From an uncultured Candidatus Saccharibacteria bacterium (GTDB lineage Bacteria; Patescibacteriota; Saccharimonadia; Saccharimonadales; Saccharimonadaceae), in NCBI GenBank assembly GCA_938042055.1, contig CALIRX010000045.1:1-22906 (forward strand): a DNA stretch of 22,906 nucleotides, written 5' to 3'. Position 1 is the first letter of the stretch. Each line of letters opens with the position of its first letter. Shown piece by piece: positions 14,859 through 21,933 of the stretch. The notes beneath the pieces are model-generated. The model saw only the letters and a program-made list of their open reading frames with translations, had not been told where the DNA came from and did no database searches. Made by a program: the position numbers and the translations under genes.

Positions 14859-16632
14859 CGGATTTTTTCTCTGTCGCCCAATATTGAACATCAACATAGC
14901 GATCGACGGGATTGACAACTTCGGTGCTTGCGTCGAGAGCCTTAACGTTCCGAATATGGATATAGTCGAACTTCGGCTGATACAAGGCAATCGCTGGGGC
15001 GTCCGCTTGCCAAACAGCAGTGAACTTCGCGTAACGATCAGCGCGTTGCTTCGCTGAGATTTTAGATCGACCACTCTCCAGAGCATCGTCCGCTATCGCA
15101 TTATTGTAATTGGAGAAATTCAAACCATTGTTGGTTGCCTGTGAAGAATGCCAATAGGCGTAAACATCGGGGTCGCCGCCCAAGGAGAGCTCATAAACCA
15201 ACACGTCAAAATTGCGCGGCTGCAAAACTGTCTGAAGAATATTTTGAGTGGCGTCGTTTGGATCGACAACTTTAATATCCGATTCTATGTTCAGCTCGTC
15301 ATACCAAACTTGAGCCAGATATCTGGCGACCTTTTCGTAATTGCTATTCTTTAAAACAACCACGTTGAGCTTTAATTTATCATTTCCCTTCTGGCGAACA
15401 TTGTTTACACTCTTCCAGCCCTCAGCGTCGAGTAGAGATTTCGCTTTCTTGACGTCATAATTAGACGAATTCGAACTCTTTCCCAGGAATTTGTTAAGCG
15501 TTGGACCAGACAATTCTTCCGTAGACAACGACAAGGACTGACGTAGCTTGGATGTGTCAACGCTGAGCGACAAAGCTTGACGAACAGCTTTTGATCGCAA
15601 GAACTGACTGTTGTTATTAAACAGCGCGTAAACTCCGTTATTCAAAGAATGCGCTTCTGCGGCATACATAGATTTTACCTCGGCGGATTGATCGTTATAA
15701 ATCAATTCTGGAGTTCCTGTAATTTCTCGCGTACGCAAACTTTTCGCAATGTCATCCTGCGTCGGATACGCATACAACTGGAATCGCTCTAACTTAGGAG
15801 TGCTGCCATAATAATTGCTATTCGACTGCAAATATAGCACTTTTTTACTGCCATCGCTTGTTGCGTTCTGCAGCAATCTAAAGGCAAACGGACCGCTGGA
15901 TATAGGCGATTTATTAAAATCATGTTCACGTAAATTCGACGGCTTAACGTCTTTTAATATATGCTTAGGGATAATCGGGAATGTCAAAGCGTGGACAAAC
16001 GGCGAATATGACGACGGCAAGATAAACTTCACCGAATCGTCAGACACTTTCTCGAATTTTATGGATTTCCAGCCTGATATTTCAGCTCCAACTTCTGGAT
16101 TCGCCAATAGCTTCAACGTAAAAATTACATCATCCGCCGTTAAATCTTGTCCGTCCGACCACTTCAGGCCTTTCTTCAGCTTAACTGTATATTCAGTTTC
16201 TTTGTCGTTCACGCTGACGCTATCCGCCATGTCAGCCTTTATATTGCCCGTTGAGTCATATCGATACAAACTTGAAAATAGCAATTTCGCGGCGGATTTT
16301 TCAGCATTGGTTTTTGCGAAAATCGGATTTAAGTTTTCCAAAGGACCCAACACACCCTCAGAATACGATCCGCCAGAAGTGTACGCCATTGTAGTGAAAG
16401 AATTGCGAGAAATATGCCACTGCACCGCACTGGCGCCAATCATCACCAATACTAGAATAATCCAGACAGAAACCCGACGTCGCACATTAGACAAACGATC
16501 CAACCTGGACGTCACGAATTTATGCGCATGACGCAAACTTCCCTTTTCAATCTTACGCAGACGCTTATTGACATCTTTACTGGAAACTTTTAGCCGCGCA
16601 AAACGATTCCATGACGAATTATCCGAGCTCAA
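14842..16632 (-). CDS. Peptide-type ABC substrate-binding protein, membrane-anchored
   Basis: This 596-residue protein matches the family 5 (OppA/DppA) solute-binding fold. It has LENLNPIFAKTNAEKSAAKLLFSSLYRYD near the N-terminus, the family block LKKGLKWSDGQDLTADDVIFTLKLL, and a C-terminal lobe ending PAIALYQPKFDYIHIRNV. It would bind oligopeptides or similar solutes outside the cell. There is no lipobox: a basic cytosolic tail of about 53 residues precedes one uncleaved helix (about 54-71). No permease or ATPase gene lies nearby. The start is a TTG with AGGAG 7 nt upstream. It follows secG by 10 nt. Confidence 0.9.
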   Translation of the reverse strand: MSSDNSSWNRFARLKVSSKDVNKRLRKIEKGSLRHAHKFVTSRLDRLSNVRRRVSVWIILVLVMIGASAVQWHISRNSFTTMAYTSGGSYSEGVLGPLENLNPIFAKTNAEKSAAKLLFSSLYRYDSTGNIKADMADSVSVNDKETEYTVKLKKGLKWSDGQDLTADDVIFTLKLLANPEVGAEISGWKSIKFEKVSDDSVKFILPSSYSPFVHALTFPIIPKHILKDVKPSNLREHDFNKSPISSGPFAFRLLQNATSDGSKKVLYLQSNSNYYGSTPKLERFQLYAYPTQDDIAKSLRTREITGTPELIYNDQSAEVKSMYAAEAHSLNNGVYALFNNNSQFLRSKAVRQALSLSVDTSKLRQSLSLSTEELSGPTLNKFLGKSSNSSNYDVKKAKSLLDAEGWKSVNNVRQKGNDKLKLNVVVLKNSNYEKVARYLAQVWYDELNIESDIKVVDPNDATQNILQTVLQPRNFDVLVYELSLGGDPDVYAYWHSSQATNNGLNFSNYNNAIADDALESGRSKISAKQRADRYAKFTAVWQADAPAIALYQPKFDYIHIRNVKALDASTEVVNPVDRYVDVQYWATEKKSVYKTP

Positions 16633-16642
16633 ATCTATTCTC

Positions 16643-16879
16643 CTATTTTTGCAATCCCGGCAAAATCATACTTGCCAAAATCGATAGCACAAAAATCACC
16701 GCAAAAACAATAGTTACATCAAACAAGTTTTTATCAAATCCGCGACGAGTAGTGAATAATTCCCCAGACGAGCCAAATCCTGCACCCAAACTTGCGCCTC
16801 GTTGTTGCAACAAAATTGCGATAATCATCAGTACGGCAGATCCAAGCGTCACGTACGGTAAAATTGTATCAATTGACAT
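16643..16879 (-). CDS. secG: Protein translocase subunit SecG
   Basis: This 78-residue protein has two membrane helices (about 8-26 and 53-74). Between them lies the SecG loop QQRGASLGAGFGSSGELFTTRRGFDKNL, whose Gly-rich stretch and following FxxRxGxxK pattern are typical. SecG assists SecYEG-mediated export. AGGAG lies 4 nt before the ATG, inside the last codons of the upstream gene, which ends 1 nt away, so coupling is likely. Confidence 0.93.
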   Translation of the reverse strand: MSIDTILPYVTLGSAVLMIIAILLQQRGASLGAGFGSSGELFTTRRGFDKNLFDVTIVFAVIFVLSILASMILPGLQK

Positions 16880-16880
16880 A

Positions 16881-17255
16881 TTACTCCTTTTCTTCCCGCT
16901 GCAAAACCAGCGCGCTACTTATAATATAGTTTACCAAACTCAATATAATCCCGGCAATAATTGAATGCGCAAAAGTCATAGAAATTCCTGGCGCCAAAGC
17001 GAGCGAGATATAAACCATAAAGCCGTTTACAATTAAGGTAAACAGACCTAAGGTCAACAAAATCGCAGGTAAAGCCAAAATTGTAACAATTGGTTTCAAT
17101 ACGCTATTCACTACCGAAAATATCAACCCCGCCATCATAAATGTCCACGCAGAAGTTACGCCCGGAGTTTCATTTCCAAGCAGCCGCACCGCAACCCAAA
17201 TACCCACCGAGTTAAGAATCAGCCGAATCAAAAACGTTGCAAATTGTCTTTTCAT
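16881..17255 (-). CDS. Holin-4_2 family membrane protein
   Basis: This 124-residue protein has four membrane helices and the family features: NSVGIWVAVRLL at the start, the central VVNSVLKPIVTILALPAILLTLGLFTLIVNGFMVYI, and IIAGIILSLVNYIISSAL near the end. Despite the family name these are common chromosomal membrane proteins of unknown role; nothing here suggests a prophage. I start at MKRQFATF because TATAAT ends 7 nt before that ATG. The longer form from 17303 would begin upstream of the promoter. It precedes secG by 1 nt. Confidence 0.85.
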   Translation of the reverse strand: MKRQFATFLIRLILNSVGIWVAVRLLGNETPGVTSAWTFMMAGLIFSVVNSVLKPIVTILALPAILLTLGLFTLIVNGFMVYISLALAPGISMTFAHSIIAGIILSLVNYIISSALVLQREEKE

Positions 17256-17262
17256 TAGTCTT

Positions 17263-17268
17263 ATTATA
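17263..17268 (-). promoter_or_regulatory. -10 box of the holin-secG operon (leaderless)
   Basis: Minus strand TATAAT at 17268-17263, 7 nt before the ATG at 17255. No SD and no TG extension. Confidence 0.5.
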
Positions 17269-17306
17269 TATAATTTATGCTTTATTGTCGATTGGTCGCC
17301 CAAAAC

Positions 17307-18884
17307 TTAAGACAAGCGCTTAATCAAATTCGCCTTTTTCGCACCAACTTCCGCCTGTAATTCCGCATAATCCGCCTCAATGATTTTTTTCACACTGCCA
17401 AACTTTCTCAGCAATTTCGCACGCGTCTTTGAGCCAATTCCCGGAATTTCTTCCAGTTGGTTTTTCGTCTGATTTTGACGCTTCAGCGCTGTATGATAGC
17501 TCACAGCAAATCGGTGCGACTCGTCACGAATCCGCTGGAAAAGTTTGACAATATCTGTCGTCGCAATAGAGCTTTTTGTAAAATTGTCCCGGCTGGAATC
17601 ATTATCAATAGCAGAGCCTCGTAAGTTCTTTGAATGCGAGCCGGCGTTGCGCTGAGCGGGATGCAAATTTACCACATACACATCATTGTCTTCGTGAATA
17701 GCGACATCCTGATGAATAGATTTTTGCAACTCTTCAATGCGCGTTACGTCAATTTGCGAGCCAGTTTTATGAATAATAATTTCTTCCTCGCGTTTGGCAA
17801 TGCTAATAATCGGCAATTTTATTCCGCGCTCATCCCTTGCCTTAATCGCCGCCGAAAGCTGACCCTTTCCGCCGTCAATCAACAACAAATCCGGACGACC
17901 CCAGCTTTTGATATTTCGCTCGCCAAGTCGCCTAAAAATCACCTCGTACATATTTCCAGTGTCGTCGTTTTTTTCACCCACCTTAAATTTGCGATATTCC
18001 GCACGATCGCTCGCACCATTTGTAAAGACCACCATACTCGCCACGACTTGACGTCCGCTCATATGCGAAATATCATAACCCTCAATTCGCACTGGAATAT
18101 TTTTCAAGCCAAGTAGTTTCGCTAAATCGGCCAGAGCCTTGTCTTTTGAAATATCCAAAAATTCCTTGTCGCCAAACATAACGCGTCGCTGGAGCTCTTG
18201 CATGGCGCGCAACTTATTCCTCAGACTCGCCGCCCGCTCAAAATCGTGAAGCCCTGCAGCCGTTTTCATATCACGCTCCAACTCCACAGCAATAGCCTTG
18301 CGATTTCCCTTAATATAACTTATCAATTTACGCAAACCAGCTTTATACGCGTCCGAGCCGTCACTTATTTTTGGACTTAAGCCCAAATCTTCATCCAACT
18401 TTGATTGCCCAGGGCGTCTTTGGTGAGTAAGATATGGAAAAATTTGCCTCAAATAGCGCAATGCCTTTTTTAACGCAAAACCATTGTAAAATGGACCAAA
18501 ATAATCCGCACCATCATCGGCAGGATTCCGCGTAAAACTGACCGTCGGCCAATCGCTTTTCATGTCAATCCGAACATACATCTGAGACTTGTCGTCGCGC
18601 AACAGAACGTTGTATCGCGGCATATACCGCTTGATCATCTCGCTTTCCAAAAATAGCGCGTCAACCTCACTCTCGGTTTCAATCCAATCAGTATCAAAAA
18701 TTTCCGCCACCAGCGCCATAGTTTTATTGTCTCGCCCGCGCGAATCTTGAAAATACTGACGTACGCGATTTTTAAGAACCGCCGCCTTACCAACATAAAT
18801 TACCTCGCCGCTCGCCGACTTATGAAAATAAACGCCGGGCGTTCGCGGCAAAGTTTTCAGCTTGGCATGCAATGTTTGATTCAT
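17307..18884 (-). CDS. uvrC: Excinuclease ABC subunit C
   Basis: This 525-residue protein makes both incisions in nucleotide excision repair. It has the GIY-YIG nuclease domain (PGVYF at 16-20, IYVGKA at 29-34) with R42. A UVR motif for UvrB contact follows (AAGLHDFERAASLRNKLRAM, near 210-230). The RNase-H-like endonuclease domain shows EGYDISHMSG, LLLIDGGKGQLSAA and RDESHRFAVSYH. Two helix-hairpin-helix units close it (LEEIPGIGSKTRAKLLRKFG). It is shorter than E. coli UvrC (610) but all domains are present. There is no SD; a TAATAT ends 5 nt before the ATG. Confidence 0.95.
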   Translation of the reverse strand: MNQTLHAKLKTLPRTPGVYFHKSASGEVIYVGKAAVLKNRVRQYFQDSRGRDNKTMALVAEIFDTDWIETESEVDALFLESEMIKRYMPRYNVLLRDDKSQMYVRIDMKSDWPTVSFTRNPADDGADYFGPFYNGFALKKALRYLRQIFPYLTHQRRPGQSKLDEDLGLSPKISDGSDAYKAGLRKLISYIKGNRKAIAVELERDMKTAAGLHDFERAASLRNKLRAMQELQRRVMFGDKEFLDISKDKALADLAKLLGLKNIPVRIEGYDISHMSGRQVVASMVVFTNGASDRAEYRKFKVGEKNDDTGNMYEVIFRRLGERNIKSWGRPDLLLIDGGKGQLSAAIKARDERGIKLPIISIAKREEEIIIHKTGSQIDVTRIEELQKSIHQDVAIHEDNDVYVVNLHPAQRNAGSHSKNLRGSAIDNDSSRDNFTKSSIATTDIVKLFQRIRDESHRFAVSYHTALKRQNQTKNQLEEIPGIGSKTRAKLLRKFGSVKKIIEADYAELQAEVGAKKANLIKRLS

Positions 18885-18889
18885 TAAAT

Positions 18890-18895
18890 ATATTA
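18890..18895 (-). promoter_or_regulatory. Possible -10 of uvrC (leaderless)
   Basis: Minus strand TAATAT at 18895-18890, 5 nt before the ATG at 18884. This is the weakest member of the leaderless set. Confidence 0.35.
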
Positions 18896-18939
18896 CAATC
18901 TAAATACGCCAATTATGCAAGCATTCTCCTAGCGATTGA

Positions 18940-19287
18940 CTAATCTTCCAACCACTTTTTGAGAACTATCGCCTGGTTATGTTCCGTATCTTTGGCGCCA
19001 TATAGCAGTGTAACTGCAGATTGTTTGTTCCAATTATTCTTTGCTTCGGCAGCCGCAGGATTATTATCTAGCTCCTTCATATAACGGCGAGAAAATTCCG
19101 GGAATTTTTCTGGATCGTGATTAAACCATTTACGTAATTCATCGGTCGGGGCAATTTCTTTATTCCACTCGTCCAATGCAGCTCGTTCTTTGCTAATTCC
19201 GCGCGGCCACAATCGATCAACCAACACACGATAACTATCGTCCGACGCGGTTGACTCATAAATCCGTTCAATTTTATACCTTGTCAT
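18940..19287 (-). CDS. DUF488 family protein
   Basis: This 115-residue protein matches the YeaO-like branch of DUF488: RVLVDRLWPRGISKERAALDEWNKEIAPTDELRKWFNHDPEKFPEFSRRY, then a C-terminal AVTLLYGAKDTEHNQAIVLKKWLE. The family is small, soluble and biochemically uncharacterised. It has its own promoter, with the -10 6 nt before the ATG, so a leaderless mRNA is likely. A perfect 19-bp palindrome covers the -35, suggesting repression or activation by a dimeric regulator. Confidence 0.9.
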   Translation of the reverse strand: MTRYKIERIYESTASDDSYRVLVDRLWPRGISKERAALDEWNKEIAPTDELRKWFNHDPEKFPEFSRRYMKELDNNPAAAEAKNNWNKQSAVTLLYGAKDTEHNQAIVLKKWLED

Positions 19288-19293
19288 AATTTC

Positions 19294-19322
19294 ATATAAC
19301 TACAAATTATTGATCAGATCAA
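19294..19322 (-). promoter_or_regulatory. Promoter of DUF488 gene
   Basis: Minus strand -35 TTGATC (19322-19317), 17 bp, -10 TTATAT (19299-19294), ending 6 nt before the ATG. Confidence 0.55.
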
Positions 19323-19325
19323 TAA
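19307..19325. promoter_or_regulatory. 19-bp perfect palindrome, probable operator
   Basis: Half-sites TTATTGATC and GATCAATAA around a single central A (9-1-9). It overlaps the -35 of the DUF488 promoter. The one-base centre is poor for an RNA hairpin and normal for a dimeric DNA-binding protein. Confidence 0.55.
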
Positions 19326-19353
19326 AAAGCGAAAGCTAGTCATTCTTCAATAC

Positions 19354-20073
19354 TTATTCGACGCTACGTAAATATTCATCCAAAAACTCACTCCACTCGG
19401 GTGCATTCTTTTCGCGGAAATAGGCGCGAAGAAAATCAACCATAATTTGATGACGATTCTCCGCTTCTATTCGTCCTGGTTCAGTCAGCATCAAACCTTT
19501 CAATTTCAGCAGTTTCTCAAAGAAGTGATTGATAAATCCGTCGGTATCATGCGTATTGCCATCAGCGTTATATTCGTGCGCCGCCAGATTGACATTCGGC
19601 CAGACTTTAGGATCAAAAATCCGACCGCCGTGATGACAAGCATAAGTCAACGCCCGCTCAATGCCGACCGCACCAATAGCATCACACATATCAGCGTCAG
19701 ACGCCAATTTCCCCGCCAGCCGCTGCGGCTGCTTGCCGTTCAGCCGTTTGCTATAACCAATCGCCGCAATATTTTCCAGCACAACCTGACTTAAATCATC
19801 AGCTATCTCTGCCTGCTCCATAATATTTACCGCGTTAGTCAATTTTTCCGCCTGCGTTTTACCGACTAATTTATAATCATCAACATCATGCAGCCAAGCC
19901 GTCAACAACACTTCTTGCAGGTTCACTGATTTGCTGCATTCGTTAGCAAAACGCTCCGCCAACAACGCCACTCGCTCGACATGATCATCAGCATGTCCCG
20001 AAGTGTCGCCGCCCAGTAACTGCCGAACTTTAGTCTTTACTATTTCAAGCTGGGAAATTTGTCGATCATTCAT
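19354..20073 (-). CDS. HD-domain phosphohydrolase
   Basis: This 239-residue protein has the HD metal motif: H27/H31 in SGHADDHVERV, H62-D63 in AWLHDVDDYKL, and D128 in SDADMCDAIGAVG. This is the arrangement of small HD hydrolases acting on nucleotides or phosphate esters; the substrate is unknown. The start MNDRQISQLE is chosen because TATAAT ends exactly 6 nt before its ATG. An ATG two codons upstream touches the -10, and the one at 20121 lies upstream of the promoter. It follows the Nudix gene by 28 nt. Confidence 0.85.
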   Translation of the reverse strand: MNDRQISQLEIVKTKVRQLLGGDTSGHADDHVERVALLAERFANECSKSVNLQEVLLTAWLHDVDDYKLVGKTQAEKLTNAVNIMEQAEIADDLSQVVLENIAAIGYSKRLNGKQPQRLAGKLASDADMCDAIGAVGIERALTYACHHGGRIFDPKVWPNVNLAAHEYNADGNTHDTDGFINHFFEKLLKLKGLMLTEPGRIEAENRHQIMVDFLRAYFREKNAPEWSEFLDEYLRSVE

Positions 20074-20079
20074 ACTCAT

Positions 20080-20085
20080 ATTATA
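20080..20085 (-). promoter_or_regulatory. -10 box of the HD gene (leaderless)
   Basis: Minus strand TATAAT at 20085-20080, 6 nt before the ATG at 20073. No clear -35. Confidence 0.5.
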
Positions 20086-20101
20086 CATAAAACAGCATCG
20101 C

Positions 20102-20566
20102 CTACTGACGCTTATTGGCATACAAAGCGTAATATTCTTCAGGAAGATAATTCATATTAAACCACCGGGCTTCCATTATTTCAAAGTTGCATTTTATGTC
20201 ACAATTAGACGCGTGCGCTGCAAAAACTCGAACTAAAAATTTGGCATACGACTCATGAGAATTAGCTTTTCCGAGATACCGCAGATTATGTATCTTTAAT
20301 CCAATTTCCTCCAAGGTTTCTCTAACGGCAGCCTGCTCATAACTCTCATTATGCTTCACTCCGCCTCCCGGTAGAGCCCACTTTTGGCGGCTAAAACGAT
20401 TTTTGACCAGCAAAATATCACCATCATCACGATAAACAATCACCCGTACGCGGTCTTTCTGCGGTACAATCCTAAAAATTAGCGATATGACGCATGCAAC
20501 CCCACGAAAAATTGCCCGCCCGAATGAGCTGAACATCTCGCCAACTATCGATCCTTTGCGAGACAT
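20102..20566 (-). CDS. Nudix hydrolase with hydrophobic N-terminus
   Basis: This 154-residue protein has the Nudix box G-x5-E-x7-RETLEEIGL, starting at GGGVKHNESYEQ; the position after RE is Thr instead of the usual aliphatic residue. The core strands VRVIVYRDDGDILLVKNRF and WALPGGG precede it. Before the domain lies a hydrophobic or amphipathic stretch (FRGVACVISLIFRIV) that may hold it at the membrane. The substrate is unknown. No SD or -10 is positioned well for the ATG at 20566; translation may depend on the cupin transcript 32 nt upstream. The start is less certain than the domain. Confidence 0.82.
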   Translation of the reverse strand: MSRKGSIVGEMFSSFGRAIFRGVACVISLIFRIVPQKDRVRVIVYRDDGDILLVKNRFSRQKWALPGGGVKHNESYEQAAVRETLEEIGLKIHNLRYLGKANSHESYAKFLVRVFAAHASNCDIKCNFEIMEARWFNMNYLPEEYYALYANKRQ

Positions 20567-20598
20567 AATTAGTAAAAACTTTCTCCTTTGGCGACAGT

Positions 20599-20994
20599 TT
20601 ATTCTGTGGTTACGCCGTCAAAATCTTCTTCGTTAGCCTCCGCTTCTTCGCGAGTCGCCCGAACGATTCCATCTTTGTGATGTGCTGGACTATAAATCGT
20701 GTAGAGCTTAAGCGGCTCTTCGCCAGTATTTATCACATTATGCTCAGCGCCCGCCGGCACAATAATCGCACTACCGTCGGAAACAATATATTCATTGCCA
20801 TCAATCAAAACCTTACCTTCGCCAGACTCAAATCGGAAAAATTGATCATTCTCCTCATGAACCTCCGAACCAATTTCCCCACCAACAGGCAAGCTCATCA
20901 ATACCAATTGACAATGCCTGGCAGTATATAAAACCTGACGAAAACTATCATTTTCTAACGTAAGTTTTTCGATATTTCCACTAAAACCCTTCAT
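20599..20994 (-). CDS. Cupin-domain protein
   Basis: This 131-residue protein is a single cupin barrel. Motif 1 reads SEVHEENDQFFRFESGEGKVLIDG and motif 2 is IIVPAGAEHNVINTG. H48, E50 or N51, Q53 and the second-motif His are the likely metal ligands. It ends in an acidic tail (ATREEAEANEEDFDGVTTE). Related proteins are often annotated as mannose-6-phosphate isomerase-like, without proof of activity. AAGGGGG lies before the ATG. It follows thioredoxin by 18 nt and probably shares its transcript. Confidence 0.85.
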   Translation of the reverse strand: MKGFSGNIEKLTLENDSFRQVLYTARHCQLVLMSLPVGGEIGSEVHEENDQFFRFESGEGKVLIDGNEYIVSDGSAIIVPAGAEHNVINTGEEPLKLYTIYSPAHHKDGIVRATREEAEANEEDFDGVTTE

Positions 20995-21012
20995 AAATCC
21001 CCCTTCTATTTT

Positions 21013-21342
21013 CTATTTTGCAGCTTTTTCCAAAGCGTCAATCAACGTCTGCTTCGGCTTCATGCCAATCATTTCAGCAACTTCCTCGCCGCCAACAAAA
21101 ATCTTCATGTTTGGAATTCCCTGCACGCGATATTCCATAGCCAATTGCGCATTTTCCTGACTCGCTTCAGTGTCAACCTTAACAATATCAAACTCTGTTT
21201 CTTCAGCAATTTGGTGCAAGAGCGGAGCCATTGCGCGACATGGCGGACACCACGGCGCCCAAAAATCAACTAGTACAGGACCGTCGCTTTTTAGCACCTT
21301 ATCTTCGAATTCTTGCTTCGTTGTAATTTCATATAAAGCCAT
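21013..21342 (-). CDS. trxA: Thioredoxin
   Basis: This 109-residue protein has the thioredoxin fold with VLVDFWAPWCPPCRAMAPLL and the cis-Pro segment VQGIPNMKIF. The active site is C32-P-P-C35 rather than the common CGPC; a Pro in place of Gly usually shifts the redox potential. The start is MALYEITTKQ, with GGAGG 5 nt upstream. Its ATG shares one base with the fur stop (TAATG), which implies coupled translation with the regulator. Confidence 0.93.
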   Translation of the reverse strand: MALYEITTKQEFEDKVLKSDGPVLVDFWAPWCPPCRAMAPLLHQIAEETEFDIVKVDTEASQENAQLAMEYRVQGIPNMKIFVGGEEVAEMIGMKPKQTLIDALEKAAK

Positions 21343-21734
21343 TATTTCCTCCTTTTCTGGCATTTTTTACAAACTCCCGTCACAACCAACGGGCCATCAA
21401 TATAACAATCGCTAATTTCATGCGCAATCTGTTTTCTCATCTCATCGGCAATTTTAACATCCATCAAACCATCGCAGTCACTACACACAAAATGATCGTG
21501 ATCACCCTTACGAATATCATATCGCAAGCAACCCTTTTTGGTCGGCGGCGCCAAACCAATCATCCCGTCGCCACACAGGCGCTGAGTTATTCGATGCACC
21601 GTCGTGTCGCTGACTTCAGGATGAGTATTCCGCAATTCCTGAGCAATTTCCGCATTCGTCGCGTGATGTTTGCTCTTTAAAATCGCCATCACATCATTCG
21701 TGTATTTTGTTGATCGCCTAACAATTTGCGTCAT
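21342..21734 (-). CDS. Fur/PerR-family metalloregulator
   Basis: This 130-residue protein has an N-terminal winged helix (about 1-75: ATNAEIAQELRNTHPEVSDTTVHRITQRL) and a dimer/metal domain. The latter contains GDHDHFVCSDCDGLMDV and a terminal VCKKCQK. C84, C87, C122 and C125 form the structural zinc site; H79 and H81 are likely regulatory-metal ligands. Whether it senses iron, zinc or peroxide (PerR) cannot be told. Coupling to thioredoxin favours a redox role. A palindrome overlaps its own -10, so autoregulation is probable. The ATG lies 6 nt after that -10. Confidence 0.92.
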   Translation of the reverse strand: MTQIVRRSTKYTNDVMAILKSKHHATNAEIAQELRNTHPEVSDTTVHRITQRLCGDGMIGLAPPTKKGCLRYDIRKGDHDHFVCSDCDGLMDVKIADEMRKQIAHEISDCYIDGPLVVTGVCKKCQKRRK

Positions 21735-21739
21735 GTTCC

Positions 21740-21760
21740 TATTGTAAAGTATTTACAATA
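21740..21760. promoter_or_regulatory. Palindromic operator over the fur -10
   Basis: Perfect half-sites TATTGTAAA and TTTACAATA flank a 3-bp centre (9-3-9). On the minus strand the half next to the gene contains the -10 TACAAT (21746-21741), 6 nt before the fur ATG. A weak -35 TTGTTT (21769-21764) lies 17 bp away. Length and symmetry suit a Fur-family dimer, so binding would block the promoter. Confidence 0.7.
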
Positions 21761-21786
21761 AATAAACAAGGCCTTTGCTCCACAAA

Positions 21787-21815
21787 TTGACTTATATCTA
21801 TATATTCCCTATAAT
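21787..21815 (+). promoter_or_regulatory. Promoter of the ABC exporter gene
   Basis: -35 TTGACT (21787-21792), 17 bp, perfect -10 TATAAT (21810-21815). RNA would start near 21822. The resulting leader of about 112 nt carries a GAACTC/GAGTTC hairpin (21829-21848). Confidence 0.75.
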
Positions 21816-21933
21816 AATCAAAGTCTATGAACTCCCGACGGCGAGTTCCTCTAATATACATTTTTGAATAATTAAGAACTCTCAGTTTTCTGTACAGCTT
21901 ATAAATATTAATTTATCATCGAAAGGAATTGAT

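Noticed and set aside
15815..16531. Long plus-strand open frame (238 codons) opposite the substrate-binding protein gene
   Set aside because: It lies wholly within a confident family-5 binding protein on the other strand, has no SD or -10 before it, and encodes a composition typical of an antisense shadow.
16881..17303. Phage remnant, from the holin-family name
   Set aside because: No other phage-like gene is near. The family is widespread on chromosomes and the gene sits in an operon with secG.
18921..18931. 11-nt match GCATTCTCCTA shared with the minus strand of the structured RNA (8944-8954)
   Set aside because: Too short and without shared structure; probably chance.
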